DNA of 64,000 nt. Source: UBA6136 sp044237765 (GTDB taxonomy: Bacteria > Pseudomonadota > Gammaproteobacteria > Methylococcales > Methylococcaceae). The DNA lies in assembly GCA_044237765.1 (NCBI GenBank), contig JBIIEQ010000002.1, positions 13,546 to 77,545 of the forward strand, in the 5' to 3' direction. A program made the position numbers and the translations under genes. Of this stretch, positions 1 to 9,394 are shown piece by piece (within the stretch, counting starts at the first letter, position 1; each line of letters opens with the position of its first letter). The notes beneath the pieces were generated by a model. The model saw only the letters and a program-made list of their open reading frames with translations. It searched no databases and was not told where the DNA came from.

Positions 1-47
1 AAAAACGGTGCATGCGTCTAAAACCAGTATTCAGAATGGAAAAATGA

Positions 48-1436
48 TCAGCCTGCCTTGGATTTCAGTGCGTGGCCAGTGAGCGTTTTGCCCAGATCCC
101 AAATCGCGCCGGGTACCTTGTGGCAATCCGCTATCACTTCATCCAGTGCACCGAGTATCCAGTCGCGATCCCTGTCGTTGATGACCAGGGGCGGCAGGAA
201 CTTAACGACGTTCATGCCATGACCGGCGACCTGGCTGAGGATCCGGTGGTTCTTGAACAGCGGGATGGTGATCATCTGACTGAACAAGCCCTTGTTGGCG
301 GCTTCCAACATGGTCCAGGCGGCTTTCAGTGAGAGGCTTTTGGGGGAGCCGAATTCCATGGCGATCATCAGTCCCTTGCCGCGCACGGACTTGAACAGCT
401 CGTATTTGTCGGCCAGTGCCTGCATGCCGGCCATGAGCTCATCTCCCATGCGCCCGGCATGGGCGACCAGATTTTCCTCATCGATGACCTTGAGTGCGGC
501 CAGACCTGCCGCCATGGCCATGTTGTTCTTGGAGAAGGTTGAGCCATGCACCACGGCTCGGTCCATGCGGTTGAACACTGCCTCCATGACCTGGGTGGTC
601 ATCGCGACACCACCGACGGGAATGAACCCACCGGAAAGGGCCTTGGCCATGCAGATCATGTCCGGTTCGACGCCCCAATGTTCCACCGCCCAGAATTTGC
701 CGGTTCGACCGATACCGGTCTGGATTTCATCGGCCACGAAGAGGGTGCCGTATTTCGCGCAAAGTTTTGCGGCCTCGGGCAGGTATTCATCGCTAGGCAT
801 GTTGACGCCCTTCCCCTGGATCGGCTCGACGATGAATGCCGCCACATCCCTGTTGCGTAGGGCTTCTTCCAGTGCGGTCAAGTCGTTGAAGGGGACCGAG
901 AGGCAGCCCGGCAGCAGGGGGCCAAACCCCTCGCGGAAGACATTTTCGCCGTTCAGCGAGAGGGCGCCGATGGTCAGGCCATGGTAGCCATGATCGCAGT
1001 AAACGATCTTGTCGCGTTGCGTGGTGTAGCGTGCGAATTTGATCGCCGCCTCGACCGCTTCGGTGCCGGAGTTGCAGAAGAACATCTTGGTCAACTTATC
1101 CGGACAGCGCTTGAGTATGGCCTCGGCGAGCAAACCGCTCAGCAACGAAACATCCATTTGCACCATGTCAGGCAGTTCGCTGGTCAATACATCCTGCAAA
1201 GCCTGAACGACCGTCGGGTGATTACGGCCGAGGGCATAGACCCCGAAGCCGCTCAGCAGATCGAGATACTCATTGCCTTGGTTGTCATACAGATATGGAC
1301 CCTTGCCCTTGGTGTAAACGCGGTCGTAACCGATCGCCTTGAGCACCCGCACCATTTGCGTGTTGAGGTGTTCCTCATGCAGGGTGAAATTCTGGCCGGC
1401 GCTATCCGTGAGTAAATCGGCAATGTAAGTAGACAT
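48..1436 (-). CDS. hpnO: Class III aminotransferase HpnO, hopanoid side chain
   Basis: PLP-dependent class III aminotransferase of 462 residues, related to ornithine/acetylornithine aminotransferases. The phosphate-binding NSGTEAVEAA is at 122-131, the Asp of VADEIQTG that contacts the PLP ring nitrogen is near 236, and the Schiff-base Lys is K265 in MAKALSGG. In the HpnO family the enzyme is thought to put the terminal amino group on the bacteriohopane side chain, giving aminobacteriohopanetriol. It is the last gene of a leftward operon after sqs, shc, hpnG and hpnN, starting 34 bp past hpnN. The hopanoid role rests mainly on this context; sequence alone shows only a class III aminotransferase. 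The stop lies 47 bp from the window edge, so anything further downstream is unseen. Confidence 0.9.
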   Translation of the reverse strand: MSTYIADLLTDSAGQNFTLHEEHLNTQMVRVLKAIGYDRVYTKGKGPYLYDNQGNEYLDLLSGFGVYALGRNHPTVVQALQDVLTSELPDMVQMDVSLLSGLLAEAILKRCPDKLTKMFFCNSGTEAVEAAIKFARYTTQRDKIVYCDHGYHGLTIGALSLNGENVFREGFGPLLPGCLSVPFNDLTALEEALRNRDVAAFIVEPIQGKGVNMPSDEYLPEAAKLCAKYGTLFVADEIQTGIGRTGKFWAVEHWGVEPDMICMAKALSGGFIPVGGVAMTTQVMEAVFNRMDRAVVHGSTFSKNNMAMAAGLAALKVIDEENLVAHAGRMGDELMAGMQALADKYELFKSVRGKGLMIAMEFGSPKSLSLKAAWTMLEAANKGLFSQMITIPLFKNHRILSQVAGHGMNVVKFLPPLVINDRDRDWILGALDEVIADCHKVPGAIWDLGKTLTGHALKSKAG

Positions 1437-1470
1437 GGCGGTCTTCTTTCGGTGAGGTCGAAGTGGTTGA

Positions 1471-4128
1471 TCAGGCGACGGATTTTACACGATCACCACT
1501 ACGGCCGGGTTTGATGTGGCTGAACGCCGGCAGGACGACAAGCGCGCAAAGCAGAGTCAGCATCAGGCCGATGGACAGCAGCAGCCCCATGCTGGCAGTG
1601 CCCGCGTGATGGGTCAGCGCCAGGCTGGCAAAGCTGAATACCGTGGTCAGCGCCCCATAGAAAACGCCCTTGGCCTCACTAGTGTCGAGAAGATTGCCAC
1701 CGTTCCTTTCAATCTCATGAAGACGGTGAGCCATGTGAATCCCGCTATCCACCCCGAGACCGAAGAGCAGGGGCAGCGCGATGATGTTGGCAAAATTGAA
1801 AGGCACCTTAAGAAGCACCGTGGCGGCCGCGGTGAATAATGAAGCCAGCATCAGTGGCAGCAGCACGAGCAGGGTATCCTTGATATTGCGTAGTACCAGC
1901 AGCAGGATTAGTGTGGTCGCGAGAAAGGCTATGCTGAAGGCCTGAATGAACGCCTTGATTACTTCATTCATGGATTCCAGATAGGTCACCGGCAGATCAG
2001 TCACATTGGGATCAACCCGCTGAGCCTCGATGATGAATTCCCGCAAGTTCTCCAGTTCATTCAGGTCCTTTTTGGGGAAAATCTGAAGTCGGTAAAGGCC
2101 GTCCTGACTGACCCAGCGATCCACTAGGTCTTTCGGGAGATTTTCGCGGGTAATGGACTGGGCCGAAAGGCTTTTGCCGAGGTCACTGATGACAGCGGGC
2201 AATGGCTTGAGCAGGCTGTCCTGCAGTCGGTCAAGCAGGACTTGTCGTGTCCCTGCATCGCTGGTGTCCAGTCGTGTTTCGAAGGCCGTCAGGGCCTCAT
2301 CAAGACCCACCAGTGCCGGACGACTGTCTCCCGCAACCAGCTGATTACGGACTGATTGATGGAATTCGGTGATGCTTTGCCGGGTCGCGCCGCTTTTGTC
2401 GAGTGCTGGAAATTGGCTGAGTTGGGTCCCCATCATGACCGACAGATCAGCGATGAGGGCGAGTTTCTCTTCCTGATTATCGGGAATGAGATCCTTCAGG
2501 CTCACGACCTTGTCGACCGTGGGAAGCTGCTGGAATTTCTCCTCCAGCACGGCGGCTTCCGCTTCACTCCGTGCGAGGGAAGCCAGGGTCATCGGCGACG
2601 TGTCTTCGGATTGCAGGAGAGATTTGAAGGTCTGCACCGATTCGGTATTGGGGTCGCGGAGATTGATGGGGTTGAAATCGACCTGAACGCCCAGCATCAG
2701 AAATGCCGCGATGATCGTCAGCAACCCTGTCACGATGCGGATCGGCTTGGCATGGCGCAACGGCCAGTTGGAGCGGTTGGATGCTGCGATTTCCGGGCTG
2801 CGCTCCTTTTTGGGTGGCCGGATCGGCATGATTTTCATCAGTGCCGGCAGCACGGTAAAGGTCGTGATCAGCGCAATGAACATGCTGGCCCCGGCAATAA
2901 TGCCCAGTTCCGCCACGCCCGAATAGCTCGTTGGAATGAAGGCAAACAGGCCGATGGCGGCGGTGATGGCGCTCAGTATCAGCGCGGGACCCGTCGAGGT
3001 GAGGGTGTCCTGCAAGGCCTTGCGTTGATTCTGGCCTTCCAGGATGAGTTCGCGGTAACGCAGGCAAAAATGCGAGGAGTAGGCATCACCCATGCCAATG
3101 AACAGCACTGCAAAGCCGATGGAAATCAGGTTGAGTTGGCCGATGGCCACGGTGGCGAAACCCAGGGACAGGATCAAACCCATGGTCAGTGAAACGAAGG
3201 TCGCAAACATGAGCCTGACGGAGCGGTAGGCGATCCACAAGGTCAGGCAGACCAGGATGAGCGAAGCGATACTGGCCATTGAGACGCCGGTGCTGATGGT
3301 TTCCATCTCTTCATGTTCCAGAACGACTTCGCCGGTTTTGCGCACGGAGACATCGGCGAGTTCACCCTGTAGTGCGGAAGCCAGAATGCCATTCAAGGCT
3401 TGAATCGATTGTTCCGCAGGCATCACTTCTTCGAAGTGCAGTATGGGCTTCACCAGGATGAATCGCTTGGTGACCCCCAAGCCGCTACTGGCGTTCGGTG
3501 TCATGAGTTGACGCCAGGAAACCTGGTAGGGTTGGTCAGCGGTCGTGGCGGCGACCGCCTCGCGAATTCTGTTCAAGAGCGGATCAAGCTCAAGTGTCAG
3601 GTCATTTTTGTCTGCTTCATCCAGGGCCTGTCCGACGATGCCGAATAGGCCGCGTAGGCTGTTGTCCTCCGAGAGTCGTCCGATGAAAGGCTGGGCATTG
3701 GCGAGCTGGTTGGTCAGCTCTTCGAGATCTTCGAGGTCGAGGTAAAGCAGTCCGTTGCGGGCGAAAAATTCACCTTCATCAGGGACGTGAACACCGTTGA
3801 AATGGGCCGGGTCCTGCTTAACCAGCGCTACGATCTTTCTGACGGCCGCCGCTGTGGATTCCGGGGTTTTGCCTTCGACCAGCAGCAGGGCAGTGCCGAT
3901 ATCTTGAGGAAATGCTTTTTCCAGTGCGATGCGGTTCTTCTGGAACGGCAGTTCCAGCGAAATCATGTCTGCGGTGTTGGTGTTGACCTTGAGGTGGTCC
4001 ATCGTGTAGCGCAGCGTCAGACCGCAGGCCAGCACAAACAGGAGGATGACCAGCCAGGGATGGCTGATGAAGTGGGTCTCCCAGCCATGCATGAAGCGGT
4101 CTAGGCGGCGGTCTGGCTTGTTGCTCAT
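1471..4128 (-). CDS. hpnN: Hopanoid-associated RND transporter HpnN
   Basis: An 885-residue RND-superfamily (MmpL/SSD-like) membrane protein. One transmembrane helix lies near residues 27-46, followed by a large periplasmic domain, a block of about five helices near 280-430, a second periplasmic domain, and a last helical block near 730-870. HpnN proteins are proposed to carry hopanoids from the inner to the outer membrane. Its start codon overlaps the stop of hpnG by 4 bp (ATGA), so the two are translationally coupled. The position between hpnG and hpnO supports the hopanoid assignment over other RND lipid exporters. The protein looks full length. Confidence 0.92.
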   Translation of the reverse strand: MSNKPDRRLDRFMHGWETHFISHPWLVILLFVLACGLTLRYTMDHLKVNTNTADMISLELPFQKNRIALEKAFPQDIGTALLLVEGKTPESTAAAVRKIVALVKQDPAHFNGVHVPDEGEFFARNGLLYLDLEDLEELTNQLANAQPFIGRLSEDNSLRGLFGIVGQALDEADKNDLTLELDPLLNRIREAVAATTADQPYQVSWRQLMTPNASSGLGVTKRFILVKPILHFEEVMPAEQSIQALNGILASALQGELADVSVRKTGEVVLEHEEMETISTGVSMASIASLILVCLTLWIAYRSVRLMFATFVSLTMGLILSLGFATVAIGQLNLISIGFAVLFIGMGDAYSSHFCLRYRELILEGQNQRKALQDTLTSTGPALILSAITAAIGLFAFIPTSYSGVAELGIIAGASMFIALITTFTVLPALMKIMPIRPPKKERSPEIAASNRSNWPLRHAKPIRIVTGLLTIIAAFLMLGVQVDFNPINLRDPNTESVQTFKSLLQSEDTSPMTLASLARSEAEAAVLEEKFQQLPTVDKVVSLKDLIPDNQEEKLALIADLSVMMGTQLSQFPALDKSGATRQSITEFHQSVRNQLVAGDSRPALVGLDEALTAFETRLDTSDAGTRQVLLDRLQDSLLKPLPAVISDLGKSLSAQSITRENLPKDLVDRWVSQDGLYRLQIFPKKDLNELENLREFIIEAQRVDPNVTDLPVTYLESMNEVIKAFIQAFSIAFLATTLILLLVLRNIKDTLLVLLPLMLASLFTAAATVLLKVPFNFANIIALPLLFGLGVDSGIHMAHRLHEIERNGGNLLDTSEAKGVFYGALTTVFSFASLALTHHAGTASMGLLLSIGLMLTLLCALVVLPAFSHIKPGRSGDRVKSVA

Positions 4129-4859
4129 GGTTGAAGCGACGGTGGCGTGAAGCTGAAGTCGGGGCCGGCATGTTGGCGGACCTGCTGCAGGGTGCGCACG
4201 GCAGCGCCAAAGGCTTGGCCCAGGCGAATCAGGTCGGGGATTTCCCTGGGTCGCCGTGCGATATGGCTGAGCAACTCCAGTATCCGCACGTCACCGCGAG
4301 GATTGAGCGAGCGGGTAACCGCGCCGGGAAAATCCATCATGGCGGGATCGGCAATGGCGCGAACCGCCAGGAAAGGCAGGTTGTGGGCACGTGCCCTGCG
4401 GGCAATGGCCCCACTTTCCATATCGACCGCCACCGCTCCGGTTTGCTGTTGCAGCGATGCCTTCTCGGTTCGGGTGCCAACCACGCGGTGGCTTTCCCTG
4501 ATGGCTCCAGATTGAGTCTTCAATTGCGGGGGCAGGTTCTCAGCAAGCCGTTGGCGCCAGGCGGTGTCTGTGGTGTGAAGCTGATCATCCTCGCCGTGAA
4601 TATGTTCCGCGAGGACCAGATGTCCGGGAACAAGGTGTTCGGCGATCGCTGCGGCGCAGCCCCAACTGATCAGTGCGCTGACTTCACGCTCGATCAGTCG
4701 GTTGACGGCTCTATCGGCCGCGACGGGCCCCGCCCCGGAGACCGTCAGCCAGTGACCTTCCGGGAGTTCATGCATGCTTTCGAATCCCAGTCGCTGCCGG
4801 ACCAGGCTGCGTGCTTCGGCCGGCAGAGCGACGACAATGCCGATGGATGGCACTGTCAA
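4125..4859 (-). CDS. hpnG: Adenosylhopane nucleosidase/phosphorylase HpnG
   Basis: A 244-residue member of the nucleoside phosphorylase / MTA-SAH nucleosidase superfamily. The ribose-binding VDMES is at 145-149 and a conserved Asp follows in AIADPA near 171. HpnG removes adenine from adenosylhopane, the product of HpnH, to give a ribosyl-type hopanoid; the reaction is known from the family. The gene overlaps shc upstream and hpnN downstream by 4 bp each. Without this context it could be taken for a generic 5'-methylthioadenosine/SAH nucleosidase. Confidence 0.9.
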   Translation of the reverse strand: MTVPSIGIVVALPAEARSLVRQRLGFESMHELPEGHWLTVSGAGPVAADRAVNRLIEREVSALISWGCAAAIAEHLVPGHLVLAEHIHGEDDQLHTTDTAWRQRLAENLPPQLKTQSGAIRESHRVVGTRTEKASLQQQTGAVAVDMESGAIARRARAHNLPFLAVRAIADPAMMDFPGAVTRSLNPRGDVRILELLSHIARRPREIPDLIRLGQAFGAAVRTLQQVRQHAGPDFSFTPPSLQP

Positions 4860-6826
4860 TGATGGCGTTCGTTACGGAAACGAGCCAATGCCCACAGCGG
4901 GAAGAATTTATCGTAGCCGTGGTATTTGAGATAGAACACCTTCGGGAAGCCCGGGGCGTTGAAGTATTTGTCGTTCCAGTGACCTTCAGGCCCCTGGTTG
5001 CGAAGCAGGTAATCGATGCCGGCTGCGACTTCGGGAGAATCCGCCTCGCCGGCCGCCATCAGTGCCAGCAGGGCAAGTGAGGTATGGAACGCCATGCTGG
5101 TGTGAAATCGTCCACGCTTTTCGGCACTAGGATCGTGGTAAGTGAAGTTGTCCTCGCCCCAGCCGCCATCGCTGCACTGGATGCTCTTCAGCCAGGCTGC
5201 TGCTCTCCGGATGGCAGGGTCGTTCTTGTGTAAGCCGGCTGTTTCAAAGCCCACCAGCACCGACCAGGTGCCGTAAATATAGTTGGTTCCCCAGCGGCCA
5301 AACCAGGAGCCATCGGTTTCCTGCTCTTTGCGAAGGTAGGTCAGGGCGTCTTCCAGGACGGTACCGAGATCCCCTCGCTGTTCGGCCAGCTTGGCCAGGA
5401 ACATCAAACAACGACCGCTGACATCCGAAGTGGGTGGATCCAGTAGCGCACCGTGGTCGGCGAAAGGAATATGGTTCAGGTAATGATAGGTGTTGTCGGC
5501 ATCGAAAGCGCCCCAGCCGCCGCCATGCGATTGCATGCCGGCAATCCAGTTGCCGGCGCGACGGATGTGTTCGTCGAACTCGCTGTTATTGCCTTGCAGC
5601 AGGGCATGAGCCACGACCGCGGAGTCATCGACGTCCGGATAATGGGTGTTCTCGAACTGAAACGCCCAGCCCCCGCCCTCGACATCGGGACGCCGGATGC
5701 GCCAGTCGCCAGGGTGGTCGGTCAGCTGTTTGCTGGCCAGCCAGCGTAGGCCTGCGGTCAGAGCGGCCTCGGTTCGATCGTCCTGATCATATTTATTGAC
5801 TTCCTGCAAGGCCAGGCTGGTCAGGCCGGTATCCCAGATGGGGGAAACGCAGGGTTGGCAGTAGGCATGGTCGTCCTTGATGACCAAGAGGCGCTCGATG
5901 GATTCCCGTGCAATACGACGATATTCATGTTCCGGCGGATAGCCCAACAAGTCCAGAGCCTCGTAGGCATTGACCATGGCGGGGAAGATGGCACCCAGTC
6001 CATCCACTCCGTTAAGCCGTTCGATAAACCACTCACTGGCCTTTGTCGTGGCCTTGGCTCGCAGCTTCTTCGGCAGATAAGGCTCGAAGGTGGATGCGAA
6101 CCGCTCCAGGCCAAGCACCAGTTTGCCGAGGGGCGTCTTGACGTGCGCGAAGTAGTTGCGCTCTTTTACCGGATCGACGGTGAAAAGTTCCCGAACCCCG
6201 ATTTTTTGTGGGTTGCGCGCGGTAACTTTGTTGCTGCACAGGATGAACAAAGGCACCATCACCGTCCGCGACCAGTAAGCGACCTTGTCCAGATGGAAAG
6301 GGAACCAGTTGGGTAGCAGCATGATTTCGACGGGAATGAACGGTACGGCTCGCCAAGGCACCTGCTCGAACATGGCCAGCATGATCCGGGTGAATACATT
6401 GGACTGTGCCGCACCGCCTTGGCTCAGAATCCAGTCGCGAGCCATCGTCATGTGCGGAGCATCGATGTCGTCACCTGCCAGCTTTAGTGCGTAATAAACC
6501 TTGACCGTGCAGCTGGTGTCCCCAGGCCCGCCAGTGAACAGGGAATAGCTGCCATCTGCTCGTTGGTGTGCCCTGAGATAGACGGCTATCTTGGCCTGGA
6601 GGGCGGTGTCGATCTCATCCATGAAATGCATCATCAGGATGTATTCGGCTGGGATCGTGCAATCTGCCTCCAGCTCGAACACCCAATAGCCCTCTTCATG
6701 CTGTTGCTTCAGCAGGAAATCACGGGCGCGTTGGATGGCCTTGTCGACCGGAGCTTCAGTCTGCCGACTGAATACCGGCTTGGTATAGGCCGGATTTTCG
6801 GACGGGTCGTTATGATCTTTGAACAT
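4856..6826 (-). CDS. shc: Squalene-hopene cyclase
   Basis: Cyclises squalene to hopene/diplopterol, the committed step of hopanoid synthesis; a monotopic inner-membrane enzyme. The protein has 656 residues, the usual size. The catalytic acid motif DVDD is at 398-401 and several QW-type repeats are visible, for example DGSWFGRWG near 505 and DGGWGED near 553. It follows sqs by 57 bp, so substrate supply and cyclisation are probably co-transcribed, and it overlaps hpnG by 4 bp. No truncation or missing catalytic residue is seen. Also named hpnF. Confidence 0.97.
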   Translation of the reverse strand: MFKDHNDPSENPAYTKPVFSRQTEAPVDKAIQRARDFLLKQQHEEGYWVFELEADCTIPAEYILMMHFMDEIDTALQAKIAVYLRAHQRADGSYSLFTGGPGDTSCTVKVYYALKLAGDDIDAPHMTMARDWILSQGGAAQSNVFTRIMLAMFEQVPWRAVPFIPVEIMLLPNWFPFHLDKVAYWSRTVMVPLFILCSNKVTARNPQKIGVRELFTVDPVKERNYFAHVKTPLGKLVLGLERFASTFEPYLPKKLRAKATTKASEWFIERLNGVDGLGAIFPAMVNAYEALDLLGYPPEHEYRRIARESIERLLVIKDDHAYCQPCVSPIWDTGLTSLALQEVNKYDQDDRTEAALTAGLRWLASKQLTDHPGDWRIRRPDVEGGGWAFQFENTHYPDVDDSAVVAHALLQGNNSEFDEHIRRAGNWIAGMQSHGGGWGAFDADNTYHYLNHIPFADHGALLDPPTSDVSGRCLMFLAKLAEQRGDLGTVLEDALTYLRKEQETDGSWFGRWGTNYIYGTWSVLVGFETAGLHKNDPAIRRAAAWLKSIQCSDGGWGEDNFTYHDPSAEKRGRFHTSMAFHTSLALLALMAAGEADSPEVAAGIDYLLRNQGPEGHWNDKYFNAPGFPKVFYLKYHGYDKFFPLWALARFRNERHH

Positions 6827-6883
6827 GATGTGAGATGTCCCCTGATTTGGTTGGCTTCTCAGATGTGTAAATTAGAATTGGGT

Positions 6884-7951
6884 CTAGCCGGGTTGCTCGG
6901 TGAGGGGCAAGCCTCTGCCGGCAAACGCAAAAGCCGTTTTGAGGCCTCTATCGCTGGATCGCAAGATTCGGCTTATGGCAATCGTGGTTTTGACTGCGCG
7001 CCGGGTGATCTTTACCTGCGAGGACGTGCTGAAATCGGGGTTCTGAGCGATCTTGCGCAAAGTGAGGACCGCCATGCCCAGGGCCCACAGGCAGAATTCA
7101 CGAATGCCCGTTTCATTGGAGGGAATGAGCAGGGTGTAGCGGAGCGCATTTTTCAAGTGGCCGTGAGCGATACCGATCAGTTCCATGAATCCGGCGCGGA
7201 ACCGTGGGTCGTTATGTCCGGGTTTGAGCTCGGTAAGGCGGAATCCCCCCGTACGATCGAACACATCCTGCGGCAGCCAGCAGACGCGGCGTTCATGGTC
7301 ATCCCATAAGTCCTTGAGAATGTTCGTCATCTGCAGGCCTTGGCCAAAGGAGACGCCCAGCCGCATCATCTCTTCATGATGGCAGGCGATGCCCGGCGAG
7401 TAGTGACAAAACAACTGGGTCAGCATTTCACCCACCACCCCGGCCACGAAGTAACAGTAGCGGTCCATTTCCTTCAGTGTCTCGAGCCCCGCGCTCAGGT
7501 CCCGATCCTGGAATTCGGCCATGCCTTGCGCCATGATCTCGACACAGCGCGCCAGGGCTTCCTGCTGTTCAGCATCAAACTGGTGTGTGATGCCGATGAC
7601 CCGCGGGACTACGCCGATCAGTTCATGCTCTGCGGGCAATGTGCCGGATGAGAGGAGGGGGGCCAGCGTATCGCTCAGTGGCGCCGGGGATTGCTTACCC
7701 CGAACGACGTCGGCGAATTGTTGGCAGAAGCGACGTTTTTGGGCAGAGTTCAGCTCAACCTCATCTTCGATGGTGTCGACAATGCGACACAAGAGATAGG
7801 CATTAGCCACTGGCTTGGCCAGTGGGGGAGGCAGTTGTGGAATCGTCAGGGCAAAGGTTCGGGAAACCCCCTGGAGCAGGTGATCCTGAAAAACGTCGTC
7901 GCTCGGCGATTCGATGCTTTTACTGTTTTGCAACGGGGTGCTTGAACTCAT
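6884..7951 (-). CDS. sqs: Squalene synthase (farnesyl-diphosphate farnesyltransferase)
   Basis: Condenses two farnesyl diphosphates to squalene. The two Asp-rich Mg-binding motifs of trans-prenyltransferases are present: DTIED at 59-63 and DLWDD at 214-218. The N-terminal VSRTFALTIPQLP, the length (355 residues) and the C-terminal tail fit the one-enzyme squalene synthase family better than the split HpnC/HpnD/HpnE route, and none of those genes is nearby. It is the first gene of the leftward hopanoid operon, directly before shc. A phytoene synthase is the main alternative, made unlikely by the shc neighbour. Confidence 0.9.
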   Translation of the reverse strand: MSSSTPLQNSKSIESPSDDVFQDHLLQGVSRTFALTIPQLPPPLAKPVANAYLLCRIVDTIEDEVELNSAQKRRFCQQFADVVRGKQSPAPLSDTLAPLLSSGTLPAEHELIGVVPRVIGITHQFDAEQQEALARCVEIMAQGMAEFQDRDLSAGLETLKEMDRYCYFVAGVVGEMLTQLFCHYSPGIACHHEEMMRLGVSFGQGLQMTNILKDLWDDHERRVCWLPQDVFDRTGGFRLTELKPGHNDPRFRAGFMELIGIAHGHLKNALRYTLLIPSNETGIREFCLWALGMAVLTLRKIAQNPDFSTSSQVKITRRAVKTTIAISRILRSSDRGLKTAFAFAGRGLPLTEQPG

Positions 7952-8050
7952 GCGGGGAAAGCTTTTTCCTTCAAGTCTTTGATTGGCCTGGCTTTCAGGG
8001 TCGTTCTCAGGCGAGAAGGCGACACGCGCACGCCTTGCGCTTGGTGCGGA

Positions 8051-8078
8051 ATTTTAACTTTTTTGTGTTTTTCGTCAA
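8051..8078 (-). promoter_or_regulatory. Candidate sigma-70 promoter of the sqs-shc-hpnGNO operon
   Basis: On the minus strand a -35 TTGACG (8073-8078) and a -10 TAAAAT (8051-8056) each match consensus at five of six positions, with a 16-bp spacer. Transcription would begin near 8044, leaving a leader of about 90 nt before sqs. The -35 box lies inside the left arm of an 11-bp inverted repeat. Confidence 0.5.
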
Positions 8079-8102
8079 GTAATGTTGTTTTTTGACGAAA
8101 AA
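8068..8102. repeat. 11-bp perfect inverted repeat in the hopanoid control region
   Basis: TTTTTCGTCAA (8068-8078) is mirrored by TTGACGAAAAA (8092-8102) with 13 bp between. Arm centres are about 24 bp apart, roughly two helical turns. The left arm covers the -35 of the candidate sqs promoter and the right arm lies just before the candidate hpnH promoter. This suits a dimeric regulator binding between two divergent promoters, but no regulator is identified. Confidence 0.5.
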
Positions 8103-8105
8103 TAG

Positions 8106-8134
8106 TTGAGAAAAAAGCAACTGCGCTATAGCAT
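8106..8134 (+). promoter_or_regulatory. Candidate sigma-70 promoter of hpnH
   Basis: TTGAGA (8106-8111) and TAGCAT (8129-8134) are separated by 17 bp. The boxes are only moderate matches. A start near 8141 would give a leader of roughly 140 nt before hpnH, which contains overlapping hairpin arms. Confidence 0.35.
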
Positions 8135-8222
8135 AGCGTCCGTTACACTTTATTTATTGAGGGGGTCCGCCCTTCATTGCCTGGAACCGATGGAGTCTTG
8201 TCCGATTAGCGTTCCAGACTGA

Positions 8223-8251
8223 CCAGAAACCATGAGCTTCTGGCTCTCATG
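8223..8251 (+). other. Overlapping stems in the hpnH leader (possible pseudoknot or switch)
   Basis: Two perfect 6-bp stems interleave: CCAGAA (8223-8228) with TTCTGG (8238-8243), and CATGAG (8231-8236), inside the first loop, with CTCATG (8246-8251). They can form an H-type pseudoknot or act as alternatives. The block ends 28 nt before the hpnH start codon and about 13 nt before its GGAGG ribosome site. The pairing is read from sequence; function is inferred. Confidence 0.35.
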
Positions 8252-8279
8252 ATCTAAGTTATTTTCCAGTGGAGGACAC

Positions 8280-9383
8280 ATGGGCGTTCCATTAAGGCAG
8301 CAGATTACGATTGCAAAATACCTCATCAAGCAGAAGCTGTCCGGTAAGAAAAAATACCCCTTGGTGCTCATGCTTGAGCCGTTGTTTCGTTGCAACCTGG
8401 CCTGTGCCGGGTGCGGAAAAATCGATTATCCGGACGAGATCCTCAATCGTCGCTTGAGTGTGGAGGAGTGTCTGGCCGCCGTGGACGAGTGCGGCGCGCC
8501 CGTCGTTTCGATTGCAGGAGGCGAACCGCTGTTGCATAAGGAGCTTCCGCAGGTTGTGGAGGGGATGATCCAGCGAGGCAAGTATGTCTACCTTTGCACC
8601 AACGCGCTCTTGCTTAAGAAGCGTATCGATGACTACAAGCCATCGCCTTATCTGACTTTCTCTATTCACCTGGATGGGAACGAAGACCGTCACGATGCCT
8701 CGGTCTGTCAGCAGGGGGTATTTGATCGTGCCGTGGATGCGATCAAGCTGGCCATCGGTCGCGGTTTCCGCGTCACGGTGAACTGCACACTGTTTCAGGG
8801 TGAGAACGCCCAAGAAATCGCCGATTTTCTGGATTACTGCAAGGAGCTGGGGGTCGAAGGCACTACGATCGCACCGGGCTTCAGTTATGAGCATGCGCCG
8901 CAGCAGGACATCTTCATCAAGATGCGTGACAGCAAGCAACTGTTCCGTGACGTCTTCAAGCTGGGTCGTGGCCGCAAGTGGCAGCTGAACCATTCCAGTC
9001 TCTATCTCGATTTCCTGGCGGGAAATCAGGGTTACAACTGTACGCCTTGGGGTAACCCTACCCGCAATGTGTTCGGCTGGCAAAAACCCTGCTACCTGCT
9101 GGTGGACGAGGGCTACGCGCCTTCCTTCAATGCGTTAATGGAGGAGACCCCGTGGGACAAGTACGGCAATTCAAAGAACCCCAAATGCGCCAACTGTATG
9201 GCTCACTGTGGCTTTGAGGCCTCCGCGGTGGAAGACGCCATGAAGCACCCCCTTAAGGCGGCATGGGTTTCGTTGGTGGGTCCGCGGACCAGCGGCCCGA
9301 TGGCTGATGAACCCACTCCGGAATACGAGACTCAGCCATCTAAGAAGGCTCGTCGCACGATCTCTATCGAAGCCGTCGACTAA
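8280..9383 (+). CDS. hpnH: Radical SAM adenosylhopane synthase HpnH
   Basis: Radical SAM enzyme of 367 residues that joins the 5'-deoxyadenosyl group of SAM to the hopene side chain, the first step to extended C35 hopanoids. The [4Fe-4S] ligands are C38, C42 and C45 in CNLACAGC. A C-terminal Cys-bearing segment (KCANCMAHCGFEA, near 305) follows. GGAGG lies 5 nt before the ATG, a strong ribosome site. It is transcribed away from the other hopanoid genes and ends in a clear terminator. The product feeds HpnG, encoded in the divergent operon. Confidence 0.95.
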   Translation: MGVPLRQQITIAKYLIKQKLSGKKKYPLVLMLEPLFRCNLACAGCGKIDYPDEILNRRLSVEECLAAVDECGAPVVSIAGGEPLLHKELPQVVEGMIQRGKYVYLCTNALLLKKRIDDYKPSPYLTFSIHLDGNEDRHDASVCQQGVFDRAVDAIKLAIGRGFRVTVNCTLFQGENAQEIADFLDYCKELGVEGTTIAPGFSYEHAPQQDIFIKMRDSKQLFRDVFKLGRGRKWQLNHSSLYLDFLAGNQGYNCTPWGNPTRNVFGWQKPCYLLVDEGYAPSFNALMEETPWDKYGNSKNPKCANCMAHCGFEASAVEDAMKHPLKAAWVSLVGPRTSGPMADEPTPEYETQPSKKARRTISIEAVD

Positions 9384-9394
9384 TTGTTGGAATC

